Assembly: GCA_030789695.1 (NCBI GenBank) | Contig: CM061142.1 | Span: forward strand, 360,368,257-360,432,256 | Direction: 5' to 3' | Length of the DNA: 64,000 bases | From: Scilla litardierei | Taxonomy: Eukaryota; Streptophyta; Magnoliopsida; Asparagales; Asparagaceae | In this document: positions 9,062 to 20,400 of the stretch, piece after piece | Layout: the number at the start of each line of letters is the position of its first letter | How positions within the stretch are numbered: the first letter of the stretch is position 1 | Program-made: the position numbers and the translations under genes | The notes under the pieces: generated by a model | Database searches by the model: none | What the model was told of the DNA's origin: nothing | The model's input: the letters and a program-made list of their open reading frames with translations, nothing else

Positions 9062-10375
9062 TCAAATATTTTTATCCATTTCGGATATTTGTGTATGAAG
9101 TTCTAGATTCTTCGTTTTGAGAATATCATTCTTTTTACTAAGATCTAAATTTTGAGAAGATGTATTCTCAATATGTAAGGAATTTGGTGTAGTGTTTTTA
9201 GAAGAAGATAATTCTTGATATTTAATAAGGAGATCGTCATTATTCTGTTTCAAAGATTTATGTTGACTATTTAAATTTTTGAAACGAGAATAGAGATCTT
9301 TCAATGCATCTAATAATTCTTCATTACTAAAAGCACTTACCTCATCTTCATTATCTTGTGCCATAAAGCACATATTAGCACTTTCATCATGGTCATCTTC
9401 ATCATCTGAAGATTCATCCCAAGTTGCTGCAAATGCTTTCTTCATTTTGTCAAACTTCCTTTCTCTTCTGGATTGATCGTTGTTGTTGGAAGTTTTGAAC
9501 TTTGCTTTCAGAAGTGGACAATCTTTCTTCATATGTCCTGGCTTATTACAATTGAAACAAAGAGAAGAATCAGTATTTTTAGATTTATTATTATACTTAC
9601 CTTTTTGAAAGAACTTTCTGAAGTTCTTGGCAAAGAATGCCATGTCATCATCTGAATCTTCGTTATCTGATGTTGTGTTGAAGGCGAGTACTTTCTTCTT
9701 TTGATCTGATTCCTCTTTTGCATCTTGTAATGTGACTTCATGTGCCATTAAGTTACCAATTAGATCTTCCATGGATAATGTGGAACGATCATTGGCTTCC
9801 TCAATAGCAGTGATCTTTGGACGCCATTCTGGGGAGAGTACCTTAAGAATCTTGCGTACCTGATCAAGAGAAGAGTAAACTTTTCTAAGAGAATTAATAA
9901 TGTTAGTGAACCTGGTGTTCATTTCTCCAATCGTCTCTTTTTCTTGCATCTTGAACAACTCATATTTATGAACCAAAGAGGCAATCTTGGTTTCCTTCAC
10001 TTTATTGGTTCCTTCATGAGTTACCTCAAGTATGTACCAAATCTCCTTTGCACTTTTGGCCTGAGATACTCGATTAAACTCATGTTTATCCATGGCACAG
10101 AATAAAGCATTCATGGCCTTTGAGTTGTTGGTCTTTACAGATTTGTCGTTGGCGGTCCAATCAACAACATGTGTTTCTGGCTTTATGTATCCTGTCTCTA
10201 CGATGTCCCAAATCTCATAATGCATACTTTGAAGATGAATCTCCATTCGTATTTTCCAATATGAGTAATTAGAACCACCAAATAGAGGAGGACGAACTTG
10301 AGAGTGCCCTTCAGGATGCTGATTGTAGTTGTGTGGAACGACGTTCATGTTTGATGCTGAGGAACTTGCTACCAT
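9062..10375 (-). CDS. Copia gag (UBN2-type) with zinc knuckle, truncated by the Athila LTR
   Basis: The start codon lies 21 bases downstream of the PBS start, reading MVASSSASNMNVV. Residues about 28-215 are a UBN2/Gag-type capsid region, with PPLFGGSNYSYWKIRMEIHL and LEVTHEGTNKVKETKIA as landmarks. A CCHC zinc knuckle follows at C273, C276, H281 and C286 (CFNCNKPGHMKKDC), with basic and acidic linkers and a coiled-coil-like tail from about 350. In copia elements gag and pol normally form one ORF. Here the frame ends at residue 437, where its stop codon TGA (9064-9062) is contributed by the terminal TGATC of the inserted Athila LTR read on this strand. The nucleocapsid part is complete; protease and later domains are lost from this side. 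Confidence 0.93.
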   Translation of the reverse strand: MVASSSASNMNVVPHNYNQHPEGHSQVRPPLFGGSNYSYWKIRMEIHLQSMHYEIWDIVETGYIKPETHVVDWTANDKSVKTNNSKAMNALFCAMDKHEFNRVSQAKSAKEIWYILEVTHEGTNKVKETKIASLVHKYELFKMQEKETIGEMNTRFTNIINSLRKVYSSLDQVRKILKVLSPEWRPKITAIEEANDRSTLSMEDLIGNLMAHEVTLQDAKEESDQKKKVLAFNTTSDNEDSDDDMAFFAKNFRKFFQKGKYNNKSKNTDSSLCFNCNKPGHMKKDCPLLKAKFKTSNNNDQSRRERKFDKMKKAFAATWDESSDDEDDHDESANMCFMAQDNEDEVSAFSNEELLDALKDLYSRFKNLNSQHKSLKQNNDDLLIKYQELSSSKNTTPNSLHIENTSSQNLDLSKKNDILKTKNLELHTQISEMDKNI

Positions 10376-10380
10376 CTTAA

Positions 10381-10396
10381 CCTTGCTCTGATACCA
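10381..10396 (-). other. Primer-binding site of C1 (initiator tRNA-Met)
   Basis: The minus strand reads TGGTATCAGAGCAAGG two bases after the LTR end. This is the standard plant copia PBS complementary to the 3' end of initiator tRNA-Met. Confidence 0.9.
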
Positions 10397-10398
10397 AA

Positions 10399-11765
10399 TG
10401 TAATTTTAGCATGTATGGATCAATACACCAGAGGGAGGGTGAATAGTGTATATAATAAAAATGTTGCAAATAAAACATTACTGATATTTGCAAAGATGGC
10501 ACAGAAATAAAATGACAAGTACTGAAAATAAATCAATCGCAAACACAGAGATTTATCCTGGTTCGGATCCTCTTGATCCTACTCCAGTCCTCTACACTGT
10601 AGAGATTTTCAATCCACTATAATCACTTTCCCCGCAAGCACAAACTTACAAAAATGGCGACACTCCCCGTGTCCCAAACTTTGTACAATCTCTAAACAGA
10701 GATTCAAACCTGTTAAATAATAAAATAGAAAAACACCTATAGCCTTGTTATAAATTTCAGAGAATGAATTCAAGGATGGTGTTTAGAAGATGAACTTCAA
10801 GATGTATAAGATATGTAATGAAGAGAAATACTTGAAGTTCTCTGGTTCATAAAAGAAGAGAGAGATCAATCGATTTCTTCTTGCAATTATGAACACAAAC
10901 AACTTTCCAAAATGATGTTGAAAATCCAAGTTCTTCCGTTCTTAAACGAAGAAAGAAATCTAATGATTTCTTCTTACAAATACGAAAAGAACAACTAATG
11001 GCCTAAAGCTTTAGAAAATGAAAGACTTGATTTCAACAAATAAGAGAGTAAAGAAGAGGAAAGTGAGAGAAGAAAAAGAGAGGGTCTACCCCTCTATTTA
11101 TAGTGTTTAGGGACGGTTGGGGACTGTAGTTAACGTTGGAAAACGGGCAAGAACCGTCCCTGAAAATTTGGGATCAAAACGGCTAGTTTTGAAATTGGTC
11201 GACCGAAAGGACAAATTGGTCGACCAAAATTTAGAGAGAGAATTTTGACCGTTGGAAGACAGTTCTAGAATCTATAGGTTCTGGAAGTTTGCATATGTAA
11301 TCCCATAGTCAAATTCGAAGGTTTAAAATTGGTCGACCACAATGGGGTTATTGGTTGCCAATTTTCAAAGTTGCGAATTTTCGACATTCGGAAGCGTAGA
11401 TCTCTGAGTAATGGAACCTAGATGACTAAGACATATTATCACAAGGCTTTGTGACTCTAATAAAGTAAATTTGACATTGATTACATAAAGCCGTAGATAG
11501 TACTGCATCTGCAACTGAATATGAGAAGCTTCTTTGCAGGAGATCCTTATCAAGTGATTATATATCCAAGTAGTGGATGAAGGTGCCTTTGCCTTTCCAG
11601 CTTCATGAATTATGGTATATCTTGTTTGAATATGCATGAAGAAATCTGATTGAGTGGAACTCAGCATGTATTTGTATCTGCATAGATTAGAGTTAGTAGC
11701 ACTGTATGTATTTGTCATATCAAAACCATATGGGAATAGAAATATGGAATTATGACATTCCAACA
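10399..11765 (-). repeat. 5' LTR of copia C1 (1367 bp)
   Basis: On the minus strand it starts TGTTGGAATGTC and ends GCTAAAATTACA next to the PBS. A TATA box (TATAAATAGAGG) lies at about 11092-11103. Upstream of it in U3 are palindromic GGTCGACC motifs at about 11197-11225 and 11330-11340. No gene is present; the 133-codon frame at 11365-11766 is LTR sequence. Confidence 0.85.
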
Positions 11766-12759
11766 AATGTCACATATAGCCTTGATAATTGATTGTATTA
11801 TTGCATAAGGAAGGCGATTGAATCTCCAAGGTTCTGGATGGAACTTGTAGTAGAACAAACTTGAAGATTGGATTTTCTATAGAGGAAAAATTTCTGCAGA
11901 GGTTCCTTTAAGAAAATATGAAAACACTAACTTTCTAGAGAGAGAAAGTAAACTTAAGAAAAGAGAAAGAGTGAATTTTTGTGTGTTTTAGGCAGGGGTC
12001 TAGGGGTCTATTTATAGTCTAAAAGGTAGTTTTTGAACGTTGGACAACTGCCTAAATTTTCAAAAAATTCTGGGAAAGTTTTTCTATTAGTCGACTAATT
12101 TGGGTGCCTGGTGGACTAATTGGAACTGCTGACTAGGATTTTGGCTGTTGAGGTGTTTTTTCAGAAAATAACTTCTAAAAACAGAAAGAAACTTCTTAAA
12201 ATGGATATAAACTGTCAGAAACTAGCTGTTTATGGCAGTTCTAACTTACAGAAATAAAATATATTATTTAAGTGATAAATCATTTAAATAACTGTTTTCA
12301 AAATAGACTGGTAGATTAATAGAGTTTGTTGGTCGACTAAAAATATGAAATATTAGGAATACGTTGGAAAACGATCCTGGAGACTTTAAAATGGGTCTGA
12401 CGAAATTTTAGGACAGAATTTTTTTAATATTAAAATTAGTCGACTAGCATGAGGGGTTGGTCGACTAATGTGATTTTTGACGTGAATTTGTTGAAGACAG
12501 GTCCTAAACAACTAAGAGAGATTATCATCAAGGCTTTTACATTCTAAGCAAAAAGAGGAAAAAAATAAAGATTACATCTTATTTACAAGATACAAAATAT
12601 CATCTATAAACTTCGTCTTGTAGTGGATGCTTCTTGCAATATGTAGACTTGATGATTGTTTTAGTTGATTTGTGTTATAACATCTCCATAGATAGAGTTA
12701 GTATAATGAAAATATGTTTGTATCATCAAAACCACATGAGGAGTTGTGAGTTTCCAACA
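11766..12759 (-). repeat. Copia C2: part of a related LTR, interrupted by C1
   Basis: This stretch is alignable with the first about 1 kb of the C1 LTR. It shares the start TGTTGGAA (right end, 12759), the central block with tatagccttg near 11775, and a TATA motif in TCTATTTATAG at about 12007. The remainder of this LTR should lie left of the window. It carries TTAGTCGACTAA-type palindromes where C1 has GGTCGACC. The target duplication may begin GAACC at 12760. Whether it is a solo LTR or part of a full element cannot be told. Confidence 0.7.
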
Positions 12760-14553
12760 GAACCGCGTCCCGATCCGAACCGCATCCCGAGGAGAGCCAA
12801 CACTGAGCCTTCGAGCCAACCACTTACCGAAGAAAGTTTCACTTGAGGGGACCCGCGTCAAAGACTTTGGATCCGATCCAAATCTCGTCGTCCTCTTGCT
12901 AGGACTCGAATGGAGGAACAGAAGAATTTAGGAGGAGGGAATAATTATTAGTCTAAGTTTGGGTGTGCTCAAAACTTTTTGGAGCTACCCGAAGCAAAGA
13001 CTTGGTGCAATATTTTCAAGAGGGGTTAGCCCCCTATTTATATAGGAAGTCGATCCCCCTTCCTCGTCTCACGAGCATTGTATGACTAATCTATTTGAAG
13101 AGAAATTCAATTTAGAGGGAGAAATTAATTTAGTTTTCCTTAGATTAAGGTCAAACTTTAACTAATTTTCCATCTCTCATCGTTCAGCTTCGCAAGTGAT
13201 ATCATATATAAAATTGAAGAGCATTGAACGATGAGCGCATAGAAATAAATAATTTTCAATTCCGACTTCGATTGACCCCCTCAAACATTGTCTCAAAGTT
13301 GGATCAAAAACTGCAGAAAGCTGAATCTGGACAGATTTACGTTCAGATTCATTCTTTCTTTGAGCAATTGTTTCTCCCTTATCAGTGATCCCCGAAGGTA
13401 TAAAATATGCCATTTCAAAGGGATTTACATGGTGAAAGCATAGGAACAAACTTTGGACAATTCTGAGGTTGTTTGACTCCTCAAATGCGTCGTCAAAGTT
13501 TACCCCCTTCCAAAAACCGAACCTGGAAATTTCTAGCCATTTTGACTAGGGTAAACCCTAGCTAAGCAGGCCCCATATTCCCTAACAGGTTGCACTAGAC
13601 CCAAGCTTGTGCAGCCGGTCTGAGGCATTCCTGGACCTCCATTTTGTCGACTGGATCCTTTCTATGCATTTGTGCGTACCACATCATATGCGATCTAAAA
13701 TATGTTTGCAAACCTTTTGCGACATATTTAATTTATTTTCATCATTTGAAATAATCCCACATCATTAATATCTTTTTGGCTATATCGCAAACCTTTTACG
13801 ACATAATTAATTCACATACATTCGATATATTATTTTAGACTTTATTGACACGAACCCTTTGTGACACTAATTATTTCTGTGCAACCGAGCGCACTCCTCC
13901 TTAATCCTTCCTATTACAAAGACGAAAATCCTACTCTGTGTGAGATCCTACAGCCTAACCCTACTACAGGTTGGGGCTCGAAACCCCTAAATGCCAGGAC
14001 CACGAGCAGTAGGTGACGTCCCTGGTTTGGCATCATAATTACGTGATTGACCCATTGACTAAAGTGTCGTCAGGATCACATTGACTTTGTCCATGATAAA
14101 TACCGCAGTTTTAGTATCTTCTTCATAACTATGTCGCTTAGTCAAGCCTAGGGTATGGTCAACTGTCAAACCCAATAGCTTGAAACCGGTTAGTCTCCTT
14201 CGATCTTTAGTCAAATAATGTTGGACTTCTTCCAACATACTCTGGCTTTACTAAAGATCGAACTAACACGTGTGACACTAACTCCCTATTAACATGAGAT
14301 ATGAATTCTCTCTTGGTTATTACTCTCCTCGCAGCTTCAAGCGTCACCCAACTAAAGACCTTTTAATAGGCCTTGCCTCAAAGATAGGTCAGAGATCTAA
14401 GTGACACCGTTCACGTACAGGTTCGTACAATGACATCAAGTCTAAGGACCAACTTACCTATCATCACTAAGAGTTATCATTGACAGATTAGTTAATGTTA
14501 ACCATATGATAACTCTCATAGGGTTAACCATATGATAACTCTCGTAGGGTCGT
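12760..14553 (-). repeat. E 3' LTR, segment 1
   Basis: This segment matches 54494-56250 of the right LTR with scattered changes. It includes the TATA stretch CTATTTATATAGG (minus-strand TATATAAATAG) at about 13030-13042. A GAACCGC(G/A)TCCCGA motif is duplicated at its left end, and a 26-base unit containing GGTTAACCATATGATAACTC is doubled at about 14493-14547 but single in the other LTR. Three imperfect AACCTTTTGCGACATA-like units lie at 13700-13880. The last five bases, GTCGT, are the LARD1 target duplication. There is no gene. Confidence 0.8.
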
Positions 14554-17381
14554 TTTCACGGTCGCTTTTCGATCGTACGGTTTTCATACGCGTACTTTCC
14601 TTTCGTACGAGTATTTTTAGTTGCCTCTTCTTATATCCTAAACGTGTGATGTGACATGTCGTTGTGACCCTCTGAGAGAGTTTTTATTTGTGGGATTTTA
14701 CGTGAATGTCATTTCAGGGCTCGTTCTTCCACAAATCAGCTTTGTTTGAAGGGGCGTCGTAACTTTAGCCTTCGTTATTTGACCTTTCTATTTTTAGTTC
14801 CATTTTTCGTTAACCTAGCACATGTCCAACCATCATAGTCTCGACCCTCTCGTCGACACGGTCGTCCCGATATTTTTCTTGTATTTATCGGACACCGTTA
14901 GACCGATCTATCGATCTAATCGCTTTTAATCTGTATTTAGCCCTAGCTAATCCCTAAATTAAAATCCTAATTAAACCTAGTTAAATCTAATCCCTTGGAT
15001 CATACGTATCACATGAAATCTCCCCCAGCTATTTTTTACCCTATATTAAACTAAGCTCTACCCCATCCTTCTCACATCTTCTCTCTCTCCAATCACCTTA
15101 ACTGTACCCCCTTTTCTAACCCTATTTAGCAACATAACCCTTCACATTTCTAACTCACGCAATGCCCTAGGATTGATAGCCGCCATCAACCTTGAACTCA
15201 TGTCCAACTCCCGTGACTCGTCGGCCATCAACCTCCGGCGATCCCCCTCGTCGCCGGCCATCTCCTCTCTCTCTCCTCTCTCCCCTTTTCCACTTTGGCT
15301 ACCGAACACTCCCACTAAGCAAAACCACCGGCCTCCCCTTACCTGCTTGCCGCCGGCCATCCTACCGCTGGCCAATCCGCCCAGCAGCCTCCCCTACTCC
15401 GGCCAACCATCATCACCTCGACAACCACCCTCATCCACCCTCCACAAGGCCAAACAGCCCCAAAACCCTAAAACTGTAGTCACCCCTTAAAACTCACGGC
15501 CCAACCTTTGTAGCCACCACCGAACACCTGCAGCAGCCGGCCACCACCTAGACCGACCCACTGGAGCCCCCTTATCACCTCGGCCACCTACTGCAGCCCC
15601 TCGGACCTCCACATACCACAAAACAGCCCAGATATACCCTAAAAACTACCCTTTACCAATTAAAATCTGTCGTTTCCCCCTCTTGTGCTCGATGTGCTAT
15701 TGCCGCGCATCCCCTCGACGGTCGCCTAGATCCAACCGGCTGTCCCCTATGCTGTAGACACTTGAACCACCTTCCTTTATCACTGGCATTTGTGTTGCTC
15801 GCCACCGTTCATGCGTTGTGTTACTGTGGACACTAGCTGTCAGTTGTACCCTTCGCGCTACCAAAATGCAACCCCTGACGTTGCTACCCGACGTCAGTGT
15901 AGCTCTCGCATCGTGTTAAGGTATACCTGAACCGTCGGAACCCACACCCGCATGTTAACAAGATAAAAAATGTGATTTCATTGCTTTGGTAACCCACTAA
16001 TTGAAGATTAATAATACAGGACTGTAGGTTGGATGTTGATTGAGCACTTAGGAGGTATCTGGACTCATCGATCTGAGACTTGCAGCACATCTCTTTCAGG
16101 CAAGTGAAACTTGCCAGTTTTTGTTTAGGACAAGTTTAGGCCAATTTGTGAAATTGTGTAAAAGAGACTAGGCGGTGAAATAATACTCGCCTAGACGCCC
16201 GTACTTGATCTAGTTTGACAACAAAACTAGATTTGACACCCTACTTGATCTAGCTTGACAACGAAGCTAGATCCGACATCCTTGCTATGCTATCATTTCA
16301 TATCGCATGTCATGTTTAATTTCAAATTAACTGTACGCACTTTTAACTGCTTATAGCCATGTTCAAGCATCTTGCCATGTCATTTCATGCATCAACTTGC
16401 TTTATCATGATTATGTAGCACACGCTACTTTAAATTGTAAGTGCGGCGAGTAGGATTTTAACTCCTACATATTAGTTGAGGCTATGCACTTGCTTGTCGG
16501 GTACAACCCTATGCCAAATGTAAAACACTTCCTGGCTCGTGATCTAGAAGATGGGTGCCAGTCCATATACACGTGGAGGGTTAGGGTTAAGCGACCACTC
16601 AGTGTAGAAGTGTGTCTGTACAGCCACTTCAGCTGTAAGGCGTAAACCCTGTACACGAAGTGATAAGCTAGTGTTCGTGAATTCGTGAAATAGTGTTTCG
16701 TAGTTTCTGCTACGACGTGCATGCTTTGTTATCATCATGTTCATTTTAATTGTTGCATTCTTTAAATAATATGCCATGTCATCTCATTTCAACTGCCGAA
16801 TTCATTGAATTATTATGACATGTCACCTTACTTTAAACTGCTATGCTGCATTCTTTATACTTTATGTTTCCTTGCACAAAAGTCTCCTTTTTCCTCTTTG
16901 GAGATTTTTGCTGACATGTGCCCTTTTCTCTTTGGTGTCACATGTTAGGTTTTGAGCCTGAGTTATTACCAAGGATGACCATGTTGTTGACGTCCAGTTC
17001 GAGGATAGCAGAGGCCAGTCTTGATCTCAGCTGGAGGTTTCCTTTTAGTTGTTGTTTACTTTCCTAGTAGCTGTTGTTAGGTTGTTCGGTGCGTAGCACC
17101 ATTACTTGTTTTAATTTCGGCCATGCTTAGGCCTTCTTTTCAGACACTGTACTTTTCTTTATGACTATCTCTGTATGTTTGGAATAAAATCTGTGGATGT
17201 TGAATATTGGATAATTTTAATTGTCTATCTTTCTTTATTATTATTTTTGTTTCGTCATAATGCAAAGAACATGCTATTGGATTAAATTACCTGATGCTTA
17301 TTAGATTGTAACTTCACAGCTCCAAGTCTGAACGGACCTCTTCACGTCTCGCCTTCCATACTTGGGAAGCAGTGTATGACA
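14554..17381 (+). repeat. LARD1 5' LTR (2828 bp)
   Basis: It is homologous to 20704-21647 plus 30361-32232. A TATA-like TATATTAA lies at 15042-15049. Downstream is a C-rich block (15170-15640) whose open frames in several registers are compositional and not shared as proteins. A short hairpin (GTAGGA/TCCTAC) sits at about 16450-16470. The 3' end has a hairpin-like CCTTCC...GGGAAGC before the terminal TGACA. Confidence 0.85.
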
Positions 17382-17406
17382 GTTTTAGTGGTGGCCCATA
17401 CAGGTC
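17382..17406 (+). other. LARD1 post-LTR leader, candidate primer-binding region
   Basis: The sequence GTTTTAGTGGTGGCCCATAC follows the LTR directly. The same block, GGTTTTAGTGGTGGCCCATG, follows the LARD2 and LARD3 5' LTRs. The conservation and place suggest the PBS, possibly starting at TGGTGGCCC, but I cannot assign a tRNA. It does not resemble the tRNA-Met PBS of the copia elements here. Confidence 0.5.
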
Positions 17407-20400
17407 CTCTTTGCATCTGCCAAATAGCGAAACAAGGTAATAATAAAACATCCATTAAAATATTTGGAACATTCAAGTCATAAATCTGAGTCTAATCTGA
17501 ACGTTTTCTTGTCTTAGATGGCTGGAAGACGTGTTACCCGAGCATCTTGTCTTAGTATAATAGGGAAAATCCATTAGACCTGGACTATATGACGATTTAG
17601 TTAGACGTTCGTGCTTACTAGTTAGGCTTCCATGATTGTTAGTTAGACATTTTACTAAGAATTGGTATAATCATCTTAGGAATTTCCTTAGTGGTTTCTT
17701 ACCTAGCTCAGACCATATTAGATTTCTAGAGTTTCTTTAGTCGTTTGCCTGGGTCCATCAATTTCGGGCCCAGCAGAAAGTAATCTTGTTTCCCTAAGGA
17801 CCCCTTCCACGAGATCTCTAGTACAGTCTAGTTCATTAGAAAGTCTTAGTGCTAAGTTTCTCCTGACTTTAGGCGGCCCGGTAATTAGAACACCTGATTC
17901 TATCATTTTCCTGATTATTACATTTCTGTGTTATCGACTGTAGAATTCCATCGTAGCTTTTCATGAATCATATCCTAGGCATATTTTGTATCGATCATGC
18001 GATCATATTCATTGCCCTCGAATCACGTGATCGCCTCATGACAATTATCATTAATTCTTCGAATCTTCTCCATTGCAAATCCTGATTCTTCTAAAAGTAT
18101 TTTCGATATTCCTTATTAAATTCTTCGCTCAGTTTAACTTCTTTCGAAACACCTTATTATATACTTAGATTTCCTGCTTTTCGGTTGAGTTAAAACTCAT
18201 TCTTGGATTTTGAAACCTTCTTGGTCGTAATATTTAGTTACTATCTCGTAACCATTTTCTAACCTATATCTTTCGTATTTCAGTTTAAAACTTTGTTACC
18301 ATTTTGATAATTCAATATATCATCCTTTTTATAAACTACTAATTTTATTTTAACCACTTATCGTACATAATTTTAGAAGTTTTTAAGCTAAATAGGACTT
18401 CAATTTTTTTATATATCAGTTTTATATTCATCATGCTCATACTTCAAAATTTTTGGTATAAATATATTTTCATTTGCAAAACAATCATTACCTCACCCTA
18501 CTCATTATTTTCTTCGTCTGACACTTTTTCCGTGCTTTAAAATTTTACAGTCTGCTCGCTATTTCTACATATTTTTTAAGAACGTATATATATGATATCA
18601 TATTTTACACATATCCTTCTTTCATCTATTTAATTATTTAGAGCAATATTTTTGTCCCACCCAACGAGCTATCTCCTTATCCTTGCCTTATCTGAACTCG
18701 TTCTATCCTATCTTGCTTCATTACGCTTTTAGTTTCGGTTCCTTTTTCTATTGCTTAGTCATCCTACTAGTGCTTGCCGTTGCCTATGTCAACCTTAGTT
18801 TAGTAGTGGGCTCATTGGTATCTTTTGTGATGTCGTCGTGCTGCATGTTTATAAGTAGAGTGTGTGGACCTGTGCGCGTGACCCCTACGTACCACTCATG
18901 TATGAGTGTACTACCCTTAGTATATTAATGATTGTCTCTTCCATTGTATATGTATACTCAGTGTTATTCGTGATTTATGTATGAAGTTGTATGAATGATA
19001 ATATTTATATATGTGTGGATAGCTATACCACTTTAGGGATTTCTGCGTATATTAGAATTAGTGTTGGAATATATCTACTAGTGGAGTATGTGGTTGTAGG
19101 TGCTTGTAAATACTTGAAATGATATACTAGTAAGTCATGTGTATGATAGGTGTAATGATAATAGGTGTACTTATAGTTAAGTGTGCAGGCCTATCATATG
19201 ATTTATATGTTTGTACGTATGAGCGTGTGCTCGTACGTAGATATGTATGTGCTTAGCCTTGGGTAGATATGTGCTTACTATATGAATATGTGTGATATAC
19301 GTATGGTAATATGGTTATAATTTTGTTTGGTATTGCTTGCCTTTACGGGATGTTGTGTGTGTGCGTGTATACCATGAGGTATACACGATTATTGTATGTC
19401 GTAACTAGGTATGGATAGGTATATGTAGTAGTGTACTGATTATATTCAATATTTCTATGGTGTGAATATATTACATGTATGTGACTATACGATGAATGCA
19501 TGTATTAGAGGGTGTATTATAATTATACGTGTGCTGATATTCGTAATATTATTATAGTACGTAAAGTGATTGTGTTATATGGTGTACTTGACTAAATATA
19601 AAGTGTGATTGATATTATTGTATGTATGTGATTATGTTGGTGTGTGTATATATATTAGAGTGGTGTGTTGGTATGATGTATAAATATCGTGTTATATGTA
19701 AGTATTCTGGTTCTGGTATGGGTCTTTGAGTCTCACGCATGCCTGAGTGGGTATACTCTAAGTATATTGTTATATTTGTCTGTGGTTGGTGTATAGTACT
19801 ATAAACATAGTAATGGATGATGTGTGTATAGTGATAGCCTTGGTTGTGTCTGGTTACGCACATGGTTGTGGGTGGCTTTACCATTATATAATTAAAGGTG
19901 TTGGTCTTGTAGTACAGTTATTTACTAAGGACTTACATGTTTGAATGTATATGTGTTAGCTAAACTAGGTGTGTAGATGTGCTAAGTATATAGTGGTATA
20001 AGTGGCATGTATGAATAGTATATTAGCATGTGTGTGCATGCACCATGCACGGGTAAGTATGTGCTTAGTTATAGGTATTTGTGACTATGGTATGTGTGGT
20101 GTATATTGAATATACTTATAGGATTGTATGTGATGTGAATATATGGTGAAGTATCTGCGTGCATTTGAATAACTATATATTTGTGAATTTATAGTAGTGG
20201 TGAATATATATTAAATATAGCAAACATGATTTAATATCGTATAGTGTGATTATATGTGTTGATATGTTGAGTATTGAATGTACACTAGGAGATATAGGGA
20301 GTAGTATATCCATGTTGTTTTGTGCATAGGTAGTTACCTATACGTGAAGTACTACGATTGTATTTGCTGGTGTGAACCATTTTTTATGTAAGTATGTGTA

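Larger units (their letters stand above)
1..9064 (+). mobile_element. Athila-lineage Ty3/gypsy retrotransposon, 3' part
   Basis: This is the right-hand part of an Athila-type element that continues off the left edge. In order it holds the RNase H tail and integrase of pol, a GC-rich spacer with palindromes and a TATA box, an ORF of the ATHILA ORF-1 family, a long pyrimidine-rich 3' region, a polypurine tract and the 3' LTR. The LTR begins TGATCAC and ends GCGATCA. The junction at 9064/9065 falls inside the gag-pol ORF of a minus-strand copia element, so this element inserted into copia C1. Both visible ORFs are uninterrupted, which suggests a fairly young copy. The 5' LTR, gag, protease and reverse transcriptase lie outside the window. 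Confidence 0.93.
7244..9064 (+). repeat. Athila 3' LTR (1821 bp)
   Basis: The LTR starts TGATCAC after the PPT and ends GCGATCA, giving short inverted ends. The right boundary is confirmed because the next base resumes the codons of the copia C1 ORF. U3 carries about twelve copies of the ACTCGGCCGAGT palindrome (7540-7916). A TATA-like box, CTATTTAAG, lies at 8002-8010. The transcribed part contains the hairpin array at 8402-8701. The other LTR is outside the window, so divergence cannot be measured. Confidence 0.85.
9065..11765 (-). mobile_element. Ty1/copia element C1, 5' part, cut by the Athila insertion
   Basis: Read on the minus strand this is 5' LTR (11765 to 10399), a tRNA-Met primer site and a gag ORF that stops where the Athila LTR begins. 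The rest of C1 (pol and 3' LTR) should lie left of the window beyond the Athila 5' LTR. C1 itself interrupts a related copia LTR (C2); bases 11766-11770 (AATGT) would be one copy of its target duplication. Confidence 0.85.

Noticed and set aside
15142..15490. Pro/Ser-rich frames in the LARD1 5' LTR
   Set aside because: Low-complexity C-rich LTR sequence; the frames shift and change in the 3' LTR copy (21279-21607).
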